This document shows positions 32,560-44,689 of a DNA stretch of 64,000 nucleotides, piece by piece (the first letter of the stretch is position 1; each line of letters opens with the position of its first letter). Both the position numbers and the translations under genes were made by a program. A model generated the notes under the pieces. The model saw only the letters and a list, made by a program, of their open reading frames with translations, was not told the DNA's origin and ran no database searches. The DNA comes from Combretum micranthum (lineage: Eukaryota; Streptophyta; Magnoliopsida; Myrtales; Combretaceae), in NCBI GenBank assembly GCA_024138025.1, contig JAMXBD010000055.1, positions 868,001-932,000 on the forward strand, given 5' to 3'.

Positions 32560-33373
32560 ATATAGAAAAAGCATGATCACACCATGATCTCGACTTTATT
32601 CTTCTTTTGCATTTATGTGAACTTTGGAAGCCATCTAAGAAGCTAAAGCTAAAGCATCTATAAGAGAAGAACCATGCAAAGGTGCATTAGAAACTAATGA
32701 TGCATGAAGAAGGCAGAAAAAAAACTTCATCCATAGTCAATACAGTAGGACTTTCCAGTATTTGATCACGAACTAAAGTAAAGTAGGACTAAGGGTAGCA
32801 CGAATGCAAACCATGAAAAATTTGTCTCTTTGAGTCAAATCATCGTTGAGAGACTAATTAGGATGGAGTAAGATTTATACTCTACGAAGGAAATCAGTCA
32901 CAGACATACCTGACTATCCTAAATTAACCATATTTGATATCATTGAGTACAAATGTTGAATATCATTGGTATAAAGAGCCTTTGCTTGAGTCCAAACATC
33001 ATAGTAATTATTATAATGATTATAAATTGGATAAAGAGAGATATCAATATATTGCGACAAAAAGACTCAACAATAAAGCATTGGCTCTCAACCATTGATC
33101 CATATCCTTTGTTACAACATCCGGTTAAGTAGTCAAATGTTCCTATAGACCTTGACCCGTAAACCATAACTCAGCAACCTTTGACCAAGAGATGTAATTA
33201 GAACTCCCCAGCAATTTTTCTATTGTAATAAGTAGAGTTGGTGATAAGATGCTCGAAAAAGGACAATATTTTGAGGATGAACCATCTGTAATCATGTTAG
33301 AATGAAGACAACCCCAAAGAATAGTGAAAATTTCGAAAAAAAAAATCATCAGAAGATAGCTAATCGGCAACAA
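32560..33373 (-). pseudogene. Ty1/copia gag remnant
   Basis: The minus-strand frame 33373-33143 contains LLGSSNYISWSKVAELWFTGQGL, the N-terminal motif of copia gag proteins (Y-x-x-W and the ELWFTGQGL phrase are typical of Retrofit-like lineages, from family knowledge). Sequence toward 32560 continues the gag with many stops and shifts. The PBS at 33747-33758 lies upstream in the correct minus-strand order. No pol follows; the Athila LTR end lies next to it, so the copia element is truncated. Confidence 0.65.
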
Positions 33374-33746
33374 ATGGCAGTGATTGGCAGTAGATAGTAG
33401 TGGTCAATGACAAAAAGGCCAGACGCTCCTGGGTTTTGACAGTTGAACTTCAACAAAGAAGAGGAGCAAGCATGTGTCACAAGAAATGGTCGAAAAACAA
33501 AGTTTTGATGATGAACTTGAAAGAAAAGACAACTGAGCGATGGTGGTGCATGTGGAGGCTTTCGGCAACGAGCTTCCAGTGATGAGCTTCCTAGGTTATG
33601 ATGTCGAAGAAGAGTGGAACACGGTGATGTGATTGGACTTTAAATCTGACACTTAGAAGCGATACAACATGCCTTAACAGTTGATGGAATTTAGGTTAGG
33701 GTTTGTGTATAAGTGATTTAGATGATCTAGGGTTTCTTACCTTATG

Positions 33747-33758
33747 GCTATAATACCA
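33747..33758 (-). promoter_or_regulatory. Primer binding site, tRNA-iMet type (degenerate)
   Basis: On the minus strand TGGTATTATAGC, against the usual TGGTATCAGAGC. It abuts the presumed LTR end (TTATTCACA on the minus strand). Confidence 0.55.
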
Positions 33759-33906
33759 TGTGAATAAAGAGAAGAGGAGAGAGAGTGTGTGTGAGAGAAA
33801 CCTCAAAATATTTTATTATTATTGTTATAAAATAATGTACAGTATAAGAATATATACATGTACAAAAGATGGCATATAAAACTTTTCTAAGCTAGGTGGG
33901 ATGTTC

Positions 33907-33938
<32 letters not shown>

Positions 33939-34010
33939 ACTCAATAGTATGCAACTACACTTGTGACAAAAACAAACATAGATCACCAGGGCATCATCCC
34001 AGTAACACCA
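33759..34010 (-). repeat. Copia LTR fragment (extent uncertain)
   Basis: Immediately upstream of the PBS on the minus strand. It contains a GAGAGAG/GTGTGTG run and (TA)n near 33912-33938. The distal border was not recognisable. Confidence 0.35.
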
Positions 34011-35272
34011 ATATTCACAGTCTATTAGACCAACTAAGTGCAAGCGGTAAACAATCAAAGCTAGATATTGTATAGATCATTTACAATTTCTAAGCCTACA
34101 CTTACAAGAAACAACTAAGGTAGGGGTGTACTTGATACAACGTCTGGAGCAGATAACTTAACTCTACTAGGAACACTTGTTAACCCATAATAATACTAAT
34201 TCATTACTCTAGTGAAAAAGGAAAACATAGCCCTAAGGTTATCTAGTTTCCTAAGTTTCCAAGAGCTACTACCTTTCTAGGTCTAGATATACAATCCTAC
34301 TTAGATTTAAGTGTACTTAATGATAAGCCAAGTGTTTAGGTGTTTAGAAAAACCATAAAAAGGTAAAAATAAGATTACAACTTCACCCTATAGCTCATGC
34401 TATGATGGGGGGCATGATAGACTTGGGAGAAAAAGAATACAATGGCACTCCTTGGATCATGCCTGTAATGGACGGACTGATAGCCCTCATCTCCTGTGTC
34501 ATGCCTGTGACAGGAGTGGTGACAAGCTATTACCCCTCATGCAATGTCGGGGACGAAGGTGGTGATAGGCCTGTTGGACATGGCCATGACTTTCGTGATC
34601 ATAGTTGTGATGAGGTCGATAATGTCTAAAACATTTTGTATAGAGGAGATCATGGCCCTAACCCCCTTTTTGTACCTCCCATGTTTCAAAAAACAAAAGT
34701 TCTCCAAAAACATCCATTCCTTGATCTCTAAACAAACAAAAACTCCAAAATCAATCTTATCAACATTCAATTACTTTTCTAAACATAATACCTAAAATTA
34801 ATGGATTGTTCTCCTCTCCTTTCGCAACCAACAATCGATATAGACAATGAGAAAGCTTAGATTTTATGATTTTCCCCAAAGTACGATCAACCTTAGCACC
34901 AAAAACACATAGTTTAGAGGTGAAATTCTCCTATAATTGTCAAAGAACAAGAAAAGGGAACAACTTACCTTGATTCTCTTAGTCTCTTGTTGGTCTTTTA
35001 ATGGACGTACTAGCAAGAGAGGGTTTCTAGAGTTTTGGAGATTCTTGAAATGCTGCTATAGAAAGAAAGACATGTAGTTCTTTTAGGTATAGGTAATTAA
35101 ATTTAATGTTTTATGGCGAGTGACCAACTTGCTCTCTCATAAAAAAAAAAAACTAAAGACATTCCCTTGCTTTTCTTTATAAACTATTTTATTTTATATT
35201 ACATTTTTCCCATCCTAAAAGAAACTTTCATCCTTGAAAGTTACCTGAATCATTAAAAAGCTCGAGATACTT
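34011..35272. other. No gene seen
   Basis: Mixed sequence without a recognisable family. Overlapping frames at 34402-34795 on both strands look fortuitous. It may contain decayed LTR sequence. Confidence 0.45.
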
Positions 35273-35356
35273 TGTTCTTATTGATTCTTTATTAACTAAA
35301 GTTTTGACGATAATAAAATAATCAAAAAACTAATACTTTTATTTAGTGTGCAGAAT

Positions 35357-35399
<43 letters not shown>

Positions 35400-37018
35400 G
35401 TTTTAAGGCAGAACCTTCCACAGAATTTTAAAAAATCTTGATGAGCTTAAGATAAGCTGTTAAATGAGTTATATTTATATGAGTTACATGCATTGTTTAT
35501 CATAAACAAAGTATACATAAGTTTTGAGATAAGCAATAATGTTCTCAAAGGATTTTCAAAGGAATAAATGATATATAGAATGTTTTCCAGAAGGTTGCTT
35601 TAAGGATAAAGAATTTTTCCAAAAAACTAGAACCTTTACTGGAATTTTTTAAACAACAAGAGTTACTGTTCATCTTCTTCAACAACGTCTACTACTGTTC
35701 AAATGGATTCATAGGAGTACAATAAAGACCTAGCTCCGAGATAATAAGTATATTTGGGTAATATACTTATTTGTTCCACTAAAGTAGGATTATATCCAAG
35801 GGGATTTAAATGATTATTATTTTCTCTCTCTTCAAACGGATTTGTTTTGGAACAGAATCAGATATTATTAGGACAATTTCCTTGTAATTTCAGTTCAAGA
35901 CAAGATGCCCATTCTTATCTACAAGTATTAAGACAAAAACAAGAATGTCTCATATTATTCTTACGAGATAAAAAAAATGATAAATGATATCTTGGAAGCA
36001 AACTAGGTCACGTTATAAAGCATATCACGTTGGAAGAGAAATATCAGCAATTAGTTATCTTCAAACCTTATCTACAACTGATTTGACTTTATGGAAGAAA
36101 TACAATCGGGATATTTATAGATTTGACATATTACGAAGATCAAGTTAAGTTTATCCATTTAATCAATGATCTTCAAATTTAAACTAGGAGGACAAGCAGA
36201 AGGTTCATATTATCATCTTCTATCCGTTGGAAGAAATTGGATAGATTTCAAATTTCAACAAAAGAAAACGCATAACAGATTCAACACCAAGATTTTTGGG
36301 GATTGGATATCTATCTTTCAAAACAACTTCTGAATGTTAAAAGAAGAGTAATATATCTGATGAAGACAGAAGAAAAGAAATAATCATCGAATATACCTTG
36401 TCCACGCAGCAAACAAAAAGCTCTTTCCTTTACCAAAAAGAAATACAAAAGTAAATACAGAACAAATCATAGAAGTTTGCCTTCATCGAGATTTTTCATA
36501 ATTTCTCTACATTTGCAATAGCGAGCTGATCTTTTAGCATTCATTCTTTAGCTCTTTGATTTAAAGATTTTATTTTATAAAGAAGGAACGTATTGTTGCC
36601 TTCTTCGCTGATAGTTTAGTTACAAGTTTGGACTCTGTAGATCGGTTGTAGATAGAAGATAGGTGTGAGAATCAAGCAGAGAGGATTGCACAAGCCTGTA
36701 ATTTAAACTTATTAGATATAGTGGAACAAAACCCGGAGGATAACAGGGTCCCCAACTCGGAGCTGGAAGAGTGGACTGACGTACAAAGTGGAATCACTAT
36801 AAATTACTGCCTGATCTTCTTTCTTCTTTTACTTTTATGCAATTTATTTTTATATTTGTTTAATTGGTATATTGTTCTCATTTTTCAAAACTGAAAGGGT
36901 ATTATTTTTAAAGGCAAAAATTTGTAATAATCAATACAACACACCCCCCCCCCCCCACCCCCCCCCCCCCCCCCCCCCTCCCCTCCCGCGCTTCTTGATT
37001 ATTATTTGGGACCAATAA
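35273..37018 (+). repeat. 5' LTR of the Sirevirus-like element
   Basis: Begins around TGTTCTTATTGATTC and ends just before the PBS. Internal marks of this lineage are TTAACTAAAGTTTTGACGAT near the start and CAGGGTCCCCAACTCGGAG near 36747, followed by ATCACTATAAATTACTG. It contains a TC/TA microsatellite (35359-35399) and a C-rich tract (36944-36987). Start and end are estimated to within about 10 bases. Confidence 0.65.
36944..36987. repeat. Poly-C tract
   Basis: C13, one A, C21, then TCCCCTCCC. Related LTRs usually have only a short C run here (family knowledge), so it is expanded or an artefact of sequencing. Confidence 0.9.
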
Positions 37019-37019
37019 T

Positions 37020-37031
37020 TGGTATCAAAGC
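37020..37031 (+). promoter_or_regulatory. Primer binding site, tRNA-iMet type
   Basis: TGGTATCAAAGC follows the LTR end by one to a few bases. One mismatch to the standard plant PBS. Confidence 0.9.
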
Positions 37032-37065
37032 AGCTTATTTTATTGTTTTGAGTGATCTAATTAAA

Positions 37066-39008
37066 ATGGCTAAGAACAATGTAGCAATTAACCGTGCTCC
37101 TTTCTTTGATGGTTCGAATTTTTCTTATTAGAGAATGCATTTGGATACTTATATAAAAGCTAACGATTACGATTCTTGGTAGGTAATTTACCATTGGAGA
37201 TAATGTGATTACAATGAATGGAAATTCAATCCTGACAAATGCTGAGAAGAAGATCATTGAAAAGAACAACAAAGCTAAAAATTTGTTGTTGACCACTATT
37301 GCTACTTCATAATTTCATCTAATATCTTCATGTGGAACAGCAAAGGAGATATGGGATAGATTGAGTGAAACCTATGAAGGAACAAATACAATTAAAGGAA
37401 CTAAAATTAATGTTTTACTTCAGTAATATGAGTTATTTAAGTTTAACTAATGAGTCTATCAAAGATGCTTTTAACAGGTTCACTGCAATAACAAATGAGC
37501 TAGCATCACTTGGCAAAGTGATTGGTGATCCTGATCTTGTGAGAAAGATGCTAAGAATCTTACCACCTTCTTGGGATGCAAAGAAAACTGCTATAGAAGA
37601 AGCACAAGATCTCAACAAACTTTCTCTTAGCCAACTAAGAGAAAAGCTAATGGCTTATGAATCTCACAAGAAAACTGCACAAGGAAAGGAAAGTAGTACC
37701 AAAGGAATTGCATTCAAAGATAAAGAAGTTATTCAAGCTGGATGTGATGATAGTGAAGATGAAGATGAAGAAGACATAACACTTCTAGCCAAAAAGCTTA
37801 ATCGATTCTTCAAGAAACAAAGAGATAAGAAATTTAGTATTTTTAAGAAAACTACTGAGTATAAGAAAATGATGTAGGAAAAGGATACAAGGAAAAAGAG
37901 AAGAAAAAGAAGAAGAAAGAGATTCAGTATTATGAGTGCAAAAAGCTAGAACATATCAAATATGAGTGTCCTACTTTGATAAAGAAAATAGAGAAATATA
38001 AAAAGACAAGTCAAGCAATGTTGGCAACATGGAGTGATTTGGATGACACAGAAAGTAGTCCAAAAGATCTCTGATGGAGAAGAAGAAGAAGCAAACATTT
38101 GCCTCATAGCTACTTCTGAGGTACACTCTGAATCTGATAATGAAATTACTGAAGATGACATGCTTCTTGAAATAAAAAAGTTAGTAAAAGCTCTTAAAAA
38201 GGCTGATTTAAAAATAGCTAAGTATGATAATGAAGTAAAATGCTTAAGAATGAAAAGGAGGCTTTAAAACAAACAAATTCTTTACTTTGATGAAAACCAC
38301 ATTTTAAAGCATGACGATGAAAAATTGCATATAGATAATGAAAAATTAAAAAAAGATAATAGTTTGTTAAAAGAAGAAACCGGAGTTTTGAAAGTAAATA
38401 TAGATGAGTTATCTAATTCAATAAAGAATACATTCAATAAATTTAATGAAAGTGACAAAAAATTAACAATGTTGATTTCATCTCAAAGATTATCTTTTGA
38501 AAAGTATGGTTTAGGATATGAGCATGGATCTAGTTCTAATACATCTAAGAAAACCGTGTTTGTAAAAGCTAAACCAAACACAATTAATGAATCAAGTGTT
38601 AAAAAGCAAGATTTAAAATCAAACCATGTGAAAAGGAGTTATACGCACAACACCGGAAGGTATTTCAGAAGTTATCCTTCTCATGAAAATGCTACCGGAA
38701 GATATTCCAAAAGTTATCCTTCATATAAAAACAACACCAAAAGGTATTGCAGCAGTTATCCGTCATATGAAAACAATACTAGAAAGTATACCAAAAGTTA
38801 TCTAATACAACATAACATGAACCAGGTAAATAACAGGTATTTTAATAACCTTTCATATGCATGTTTCTTTTGTAATAAATCTGGTCATATTGAGAAATAT
38901 TGTTATTATAAAAGAAACAAGCTCAGTAATGAACAAGTTAAAAAAAGAAATCAAACGAGCTTGTCTTATAAAGGACCCAAACTTATTTGGGTTCCTAAAA
39001 ATGTTTAA
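37066..39008 (+). pseudogene. Sirevirus-like gag
   Basis: Starts at ATG 37066 (MAKNNVAINRAPFFDG) with the copia gag N-terminal motif, then stops and frame changes. The capsid part resumes at 37365-37877 (NRFTAITNELASLGKVIG; LRILPPSWDAKKTAIEEA). A first knuckle near 37930 is degenerate (YYECKKLEHIKYEC, first cysteine lost) and a second at about 38862-38904 is complete (CFFCNKSGHIEKYC, C-X2-C-X4-H-X4-C). Between them are a coiled-coil-like Lys/Glu-rich stretch (38325-38500) and four 14-residue repeats (38655-38822). Two knuckles plus a long Lys/Glu-rich C-terminal part fit Sirevirus gags. At least four interruptions. Confidence 0.82.
38655..38822 (+). repeat. 42-bp in-frame tandem repeat in gag (4 units)
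   Basis: Units begin at 38655, 38697, 38739 and 38781, each 42 bp and 14 codons, with the consensus R-Y-x-x-S-Y-P-S-x-x-N-N-T; the fourth is degenerate in its second half. Length is preserved in frame, implying expansion while gag was still coding. Confidence 0.92.
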
Positions 39009-39029
39009 TCCTTTTGAATTTTGCAGGAA

Positions 39030-39160
39030 CATGAAGCTAAAATTAAAGGAACATAGTATCTAGATAGTGGATGTTCCAGACATATGACAGGAAATGCTTC
39101 ATTGTTCACTAGCATAACATCAGAAGAAAAATGATATGTGAAATTTGAGATGATAGTAGA
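39030..39160 (+). pseudogene. Copia protease remnant
   Basis: The frame containing YLDSGCSRHMTGNASLF carries the aspartic protease active site D-S-G at 39063-39071, the copia form. A stop lies just before it and another just after SITSEEK, so only the active-site region can be read in one piece. It follows gag and precedes the GAG-pre-integrase domain. Confidence 0.8.
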
Positions 39161-39190
39161 AGTAAAATTGTTGCAACTGGAAGTATTGGT

Positions 39191-40356
39191 ATGCCTCCTT
39201 ACATCATAAAAAATGTTTATCTAGTTAAAGGCTTGAAACATAATCTTTTGAGTATTAGTCAATTATGTGACAAAGGTTATAAAATGGTTTTTAAAAAAGA
39301 CAAATGTTTTGCTTTTGACAAAAATGGTATAAAATTGTTTGAAGGATTTAGAAAGAAAAACATATATTTGATAAAACCTAAAGAAGTTGAAAATACTTGT
39401 TGTTTGCTATCTATAAATGATAATATTTTTGCGTGGCATAAACGTTTAGGTCATGTAAATTTTAATGAATTAGAAAAATTATCTAAAAAGGATATAATAA
39501 GAGGTTTGCCTAAAATAAATATAAAACAAGATGTGAAATGCGATATTTGCTTGAAAAATAAAATGGTTTCTGTTTCACACAAAAGCAAAAATGAAATTTC
39601 AATAAAACGACCTCTTGAATTGTTACATCTTGATTTGTTTAGACCTACAAGAGTTTTAAGCATGGTGGAAGTAAATATGGACTTATGATTGTTGATGACT
39701 AATCAAGATACACTTGGGTTTTATTCTTGCAACATAAGAGAGATACTTTTGAGTCTTTTTAAAAATTTGCAAAACAAATTCAAAATGAAAAAGGAATTTC
39801 CATAATTAGTCTTAAAACTGATCATGGAACTTAGTTTGAAAATTCAAAATTTATAAATTTTTGTGAAAAACAAGGTATATCTCATAATTCCTCTGCTCCT
39901 TATACACCTCAACAAAATAGACTTGTAGAACGTAAGAATAGAACTATACAAGAAATGACAGGATCTATGTTAAATGAAAGTAGTATTGTTGAGTATTTTT
40001 AGGCAGAAGTAGTATCTACAGCTTGCTACATCATTAATCGAGTTTATATTCGACCCATGACATCCAAGACAGCATATGAACTCTTTAAAGTAAGAAGCCT
40101 AATGGTCTTACTTTCATATTCTTGGTTTAAATGTTTTGTGAAAAAGAATGTTTTTAATCTTGGTAAGTTTGATGAAAGATCCGTTGAAGCTATATTTTTA
40201 GGATATTCACTAAATAGTCGTGCTTCTCATTTTTTCAATAAAACATCTAAAACTGTTGAAGAATCAATAAATATTAAGTTCGTTGAAGATATAAAGGATG
40301 ATGAATCTGATGATGAAAAAGAATCCAACTCTAAAGAAGAATTTGTTCAGAACTAA
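39191..40356 (+). pseudogene. GAG-pre-integrase and integrase
   Basis: 39191-39688 is open and carries VKGLKHNLLSISQLCDKGY, the zinc-binding region with AWHKRLGHVNF and CDICLKNKM (H-H-C-C), and the first catalytic aspartate in LELLHLDLF. From 39688 the core continues with stops: the second catalytic aspartate in LKTDHGT, then YTPQQNRLVERKNRTIQEM with the catalytic glutamate in VER. 40057-40356 is the C-terminal part (FLGYSLNSRASHFFN) followed by an acidic segment. All three acidic positions remain, but at least four stops break the frame. Confidence 0.85.
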
Positions 40357-40559
40357 AATCTAAAGAACCAGCTGTTGAAATCCATGAATCTGGAAATACA
40401 TAACTTTTTCTAGAAGGTAATATAAAAGGTACTCTAGAACCTAGAGAATCTGAACCAGAAACTTCTAGGGCTTGGAGATATAAATCCGCTCATTCTCCTA
40501 ACCAAATAATTGGTGATGTTCAATCTAGTATTAAACAAAAGCAAGTTTACAAGATTTTG

Positions 40560-41294
40560 AAAATCATTTTGCTTTATTATTTGAATTTGAGCCTAACAAT
40601 GTTGATGAAGCTTTAAATGATAATAATTGGATTGATGCCATGCAAGATGAGTTAAATCAATTTCATAAAAATAATGTATGGAATCTTGTGCCTAGACCTA
40701 AAGGAAAATCAATAATTGGAACTAAATGGGTGTTTAAAAATAAATTGGATGAAGATGGTAAAATTGCTAGAAACAAAGCAAGATTTGTAGCTAAAGGATA
40801 TTCACAAGAAGAAGGAATAGATTTTGATGAAACATATGCACCTGTAGCTAGATTAGAAGCAATTCGTTTGATGCTTGCATACGCATGTTTCAAAAATTTT
40901 AAAGTTTTCCAAATGGATGTAAGGAGTGCATTTTTAAATGGCTTTATAAAAGAAGAGGTTTTTGTAAAACAACCCCAGAAGATCCTTTTAAACCTGATTA
41001 CATTTACAAATTAAATAAAGCTTTATATGGTTTAAAACAAGCCAAAGGGCATGGTATGAAAGATTGAGCTTATTTTTAATTTCAAAAGGATTTCAAAGAG
41101 AAACTGTTGACACTACCTTGTTTTTAAAACCATTTGATCAAGATATTTTAATTGTTCAAATATATGTAGATGATATCATATTCGGTTCTACTAATGAAAT
41201 GTATTGTCAAGATTTTGCTAAGTCAATGCAGGCAAAATTTGAAATGTCAATGATTAGAGAATTGACATTCTTTCTTGGACTACAAATTAAATAA
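40560..41294 (+). pseudogene. Copia reverse transcriptase
   Basis: 40640-41014 encodes the N-terminal RT with [36 protein letters not shown] and the catalytic [13 protein letters not shown] frameshift near 40975 splits it. 41064-41294 continues with the catalytic YVDD at 41163-41174 and FGSTNEMYCQDFAKSM. Between them at least one stop remains. Catalytic residues are present but the protein cannot be made as one chain. Confidence 0.9.
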
Positions 41295-41299
41295 ACAAA

Positions 41300-42113
41300 A
41301 GAAAGAATTTGTATACATCAAGAAAGTACATTAAACAAATCCTTAGAAATTTGGATATGAAGGATGCAAAGGAGCTGTAACACCTATGAGTGCTACAACA
41401 CCTATGAGTACTTCAACAAGGTTGGATTCTGATTCAAATGGAAAAAGGTAAATGAAAAGTTATATAAAAGTCTCATTGGTTTTGTTATATTTAACTGCAT
41501 CCAGACCTGATATTTTATTCAGTGTATGTTTGTGTGCAAGATTTCAAAGTGCACCAATACAAACACATCGACAGTTGTTAAGAGAATTTTCAAGTACTTG
41601 ATAAATACTTCTAAATTAGGCATCTAGTACCCTAAAAATCAAATTTTTATTTATTGGGATATTCTGATGCAGATTATACTGGTTGCAAAATTGATAAAAA
41701 AGCACATCTGTACTTATCAATTCCTAGGTGACAAATTAGTTTCTTGGTCTTTTAAGAAACAAAATTCTGTTGCCTTATTACAGCTAAGGCAGAATATGTT
41801 TCTATTGGTAATTGTTGTGCCAAATGCTTTGGATTAAACAACAATTACAAGATTATGGTTTATTTTACAAAAATATACCTATTAAATGTGACAATACAAG
41901 TGCAATTAATCTGACAAAAAATCTAGTACATCATTCAAGATCTAAGCACATTGAAATTTGACATCACTTTATTTGAGATCATGTTAATAATGGCAATATA
42001 GTTGTTGAATATGTATCAACTGATAATCAATTAGCAGATATTTTTACAAAACCTTTGGAAAAAGTGTGTTTTGAATTTATCAGGAACGAGATTGGTTTGT
42101 GTTATCCGTTTTA
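41300..42113 (+). pseudogene. Copia RNase H and pol C-terminus
   Basis: Read across shifted frames: GYSDADYTGC near 41660, a shifted TAKAEYVS near 41790, then CDNTSAINLTKN at about 41890, HSRSKHIEI near 41935, and ADIFTKPL near 42035. These are the conserved blocks of copia RNase H. A duplicated phrase (AC ACCTATGAGTGC / ACACCTATGAGTAC) at 41381-41410 sits in the connecting region. Several stops and shifts. Confidence 0.82.
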
Positions 42114-42380
42114 ATTTTTAAAAACAATATTATAATAATATATAAAAAAATAAAAATAAAATAAAATAAAGAAGGGTCACAAAACTTTATGCTAAATAAA
42201 TGAGACATGGAACTCCGTGCAATGCATAACTTCCCACGAAACCTTGTGCAGAACTTTTGGCGAGCAAATCTTCTAAGTGTCTTTTCATTCTTTTCTTTAT
42301 TTCCTTCTCTTTCTTCACTCTGTTCTATCGTATTTTGGAAACCCTCAAAATTTTCTATCTCAAATTTTTTTTCTCTCAAA

Positions 42381-43430
42381 TGGCTCCTCGCAAATCATAA
42401 AGAATCTTAATAAGAACTTCAAAACTGTTCCATCAACTGACCCCATTTCTATCTAAGATGAATCATCTGATACCGACAAAACCCTATCCCGCTCATAATC
42501 TCCTGTTGGGGCTCGTGAGATTCGTTCCAAAGCTACTCAAGAAATGGGTCAAAGCTCAAAAAATCTAAAGAAACATCAAATGAAGAAAAATCTCAAGAAC
42601 AACGATCTACTGAGTCAAACCCAGAACCTATTTCAAAGCTTCTTAAGAAGATAAAGAAAAGAAAAATGAAAAAGAAAGATGTTTCTTCATCTCTAGTTGA
42701 GGATTTACAGTCGACAAAGAAGAGAAAATTGAAAAAATCAGTCACTAATCTTCTTATAACAAAGGTAAAAATCCATGACTGTTCTTTTATTGATTTCAAG
42801 TACTTTAAGAAACATGGATTTTCTTGGAATGAGTGGCTAGATAATATTAGTGGAAGAAAATTATGCAATCTGACTGGGGATGTGATAAGTGAGATGATTG
42901 AAGAATTCTATAGGAATTTGAGACAAGTAGCTAGTAATAGTTTGAAATCACGAGTTCAAGAAATAAATTTGACCATATCTCATGATGACTTGATCAATGC
43001 TTTGGATTAAAAGATTGTCATGATGACAATGCATTTGTATCCTTAAGAGGAATGATTTGTTTTTTATTATGAATGGCAATATTAGAGAATTTTCATATGA
43101 TGATGTTTTTGTTTATGAATTTGAGTTGATTGTATGAATCCTTCATAAAGCTGTGAGAGAGCATATACTTCCAAGGAAAGGAAGTATTACCACTGTGACG
43201 AAGGAGGATGGTTTGGTTATTCTAGCTATGATGGATATGCTTGTATTCTGCCCTCAAACATTCATTATTTTTTAAGAATATATGTTTGGAGTGGTGTTTG
43301 ATTTTTCCTCATGGTTATTGTTGCCATGGTTGTTGTTGTCCTTAGATTCTCCGTTTTGGGATAATATTTGCTCTCATACTACTGCGGATTTTCGTCTCAT
43401 TCCTTCTAGTCTTTGCAACAATTTATATTA
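42381..43430 (+). pseudogene. Sirevirus envelope-like region
   Basis: After a short untranslated stretch an ATG at 42381 begins MAPRK, followed by frame changes. 42666-43010 is open: a Lys-rich start, then FIDFKYFKKHGFSWNEWLD and EMIEEFYRNLRQVASNSLKS, typical of the plant transposon domain found in the extra ORF of SIRE-type elements. Further frames carry REFSYDDVFVYEFEL, then HKAVREHILPRKGSITTVTKE up to about 43430. It is called envelope-like by position in the family; no signal peptide or membrane segment is evident, and it is not known to be functional. Confidence 0.65.
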
Positions 43431-43440
43431 AATGTAAATA

Positions 43441-44680
43441 ACTTGAAGAAGGGCCTTGAAATATAGATAGATGTCGTGATATATTTGATTCACGTTATGC
43501 CTTTCCAATCTTGATTGGACGAATTACCATTTGGTGCAGTACTTATTGAACTATTCGTTATTTGGCTTCACGCATACTCTGTTTTTTACCAAGATCATCA
43601 CATTCCCTTCAGCTGATATAATACACTTGCTTAACACTCAAGTGAACTAAGTGATATGATCCATGTTTGAATAAGAGTTACTTTGTTTTGTATTTTGAGT
43701 TTACTGTGAAATCAGCTACTATCATGACGTAAAGTTTATTCCTTCATAATTTACAACTCCTAAGTGTGCTAGTATTTTGCAATGATAGCCGATTGTCTTG
43801 AGTAGTGTAATTCAATCCATGTTTCTTCACACAAGTTGCTACCTTTTAGCTTGGTAACCTTGGTATTTCTAGGTCTTGATATGTGAATAATCATGGTTTG
43901 TGTATTTCCATGCATGTAGCATAGATTGATGTTTAAGATGTTGTTATGTTGCAGGTCGGTGATCGTCAAACTCAGCTCGGTCTTAGATGCTACATCAAGT
44001 GTCAGTAGTGCTTGGTAGGTTGGTCATTAGATGGAATGGGTTGGTGGAGCTGCTGAGTGACTAGGATTGGTCTATTCATTAATGATTAGAGTTTAGATAA
44101 AAATGCTGGTTTAGTGGAATTAGAAGCTAATGCATCCAATGGTTTACTTTTTAGGCATCTGCATTCTTTTGATTAGACTCACTTGTTTTCCTATAGTTGC
44201 TCTCCATTTCTCTCATATCATGCTCGTAAAAAGACGCGTGGTGCTGGTTATCCGATGGAAGAATCTATTATCACTCGTGTTGTCACTTATGTTGATTAGG
44301 TTGTAGTTGAGCGGCGTTTGGAGCTCCTGTCAATTGCTGTTGCTGATTAGTGTTGAGAGTGCATGGTTGCTTCAAATTGGAAGAAGAGCTTAAGATCACA
44401 CAAGCTCATCAATTGCTGCAATTCAGATATGTCAACTGTAGATTTCTTAGCATGAATGTGAAGTTTATTGGTTCTGCCATTTATGTGCTTGACCTTGTCG
44501 AATCCTAATGCAGCTGCTCAATTTTTTAAATTCTATTACTCAGTTTGTGCTGATGTGGATATCAGCGCCATGGTGTTTAGATGTGTATGGCTCAGTTGCT
44601 ACAACTTTCTAGTTCTAGTTGGTGTTGCCGCTATTTCAATTTAATGCAGAAATTTTGTGACAAAAATTAACCTTGATACA
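43441..44680. other. No gene seen
   Basis: Presumably the decayed 3' part of the Sirevirus-like element or another LTR fragment. No conserved protein block, LTR end or repeat was found. Confidence 0.4.
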
Positions 44681-44689
44681 TTTATGATC

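Larger units (their letters stand above)
35273..43440 (+). mobile_element. Sirevirus-like Ty1/copia element, decayed, 3' LTR not found
   Basis: In order on the plus strand: 5' LTR (35273-37018), tRNA-iMet type PBS, gag with two zinc-knuckle regions, protease, GAG-pre-integrase and integrase, RT with YVDD, RNase H and an envelope-like region. Protease before integrase before RT is the copia order. The envelope-like region after RNase H, the LTR start resembling TTAACTAAAGTTTTGACGAT, and the FGSTN and FFLGLQIK phrases of RT point to the SIRE/Maximus lineage. Stops and frameshifts occur in every domain. No 3' LTR is recognisable up to 46 kb, so the right end is truncated or heavily decayed. Confidence 0.85.

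Noticed and set aside
34402..34795. Overlapping ORFs on both strands
   Set aside because: No family motif, antisense to each other, and surrounded by non-coding sequence.
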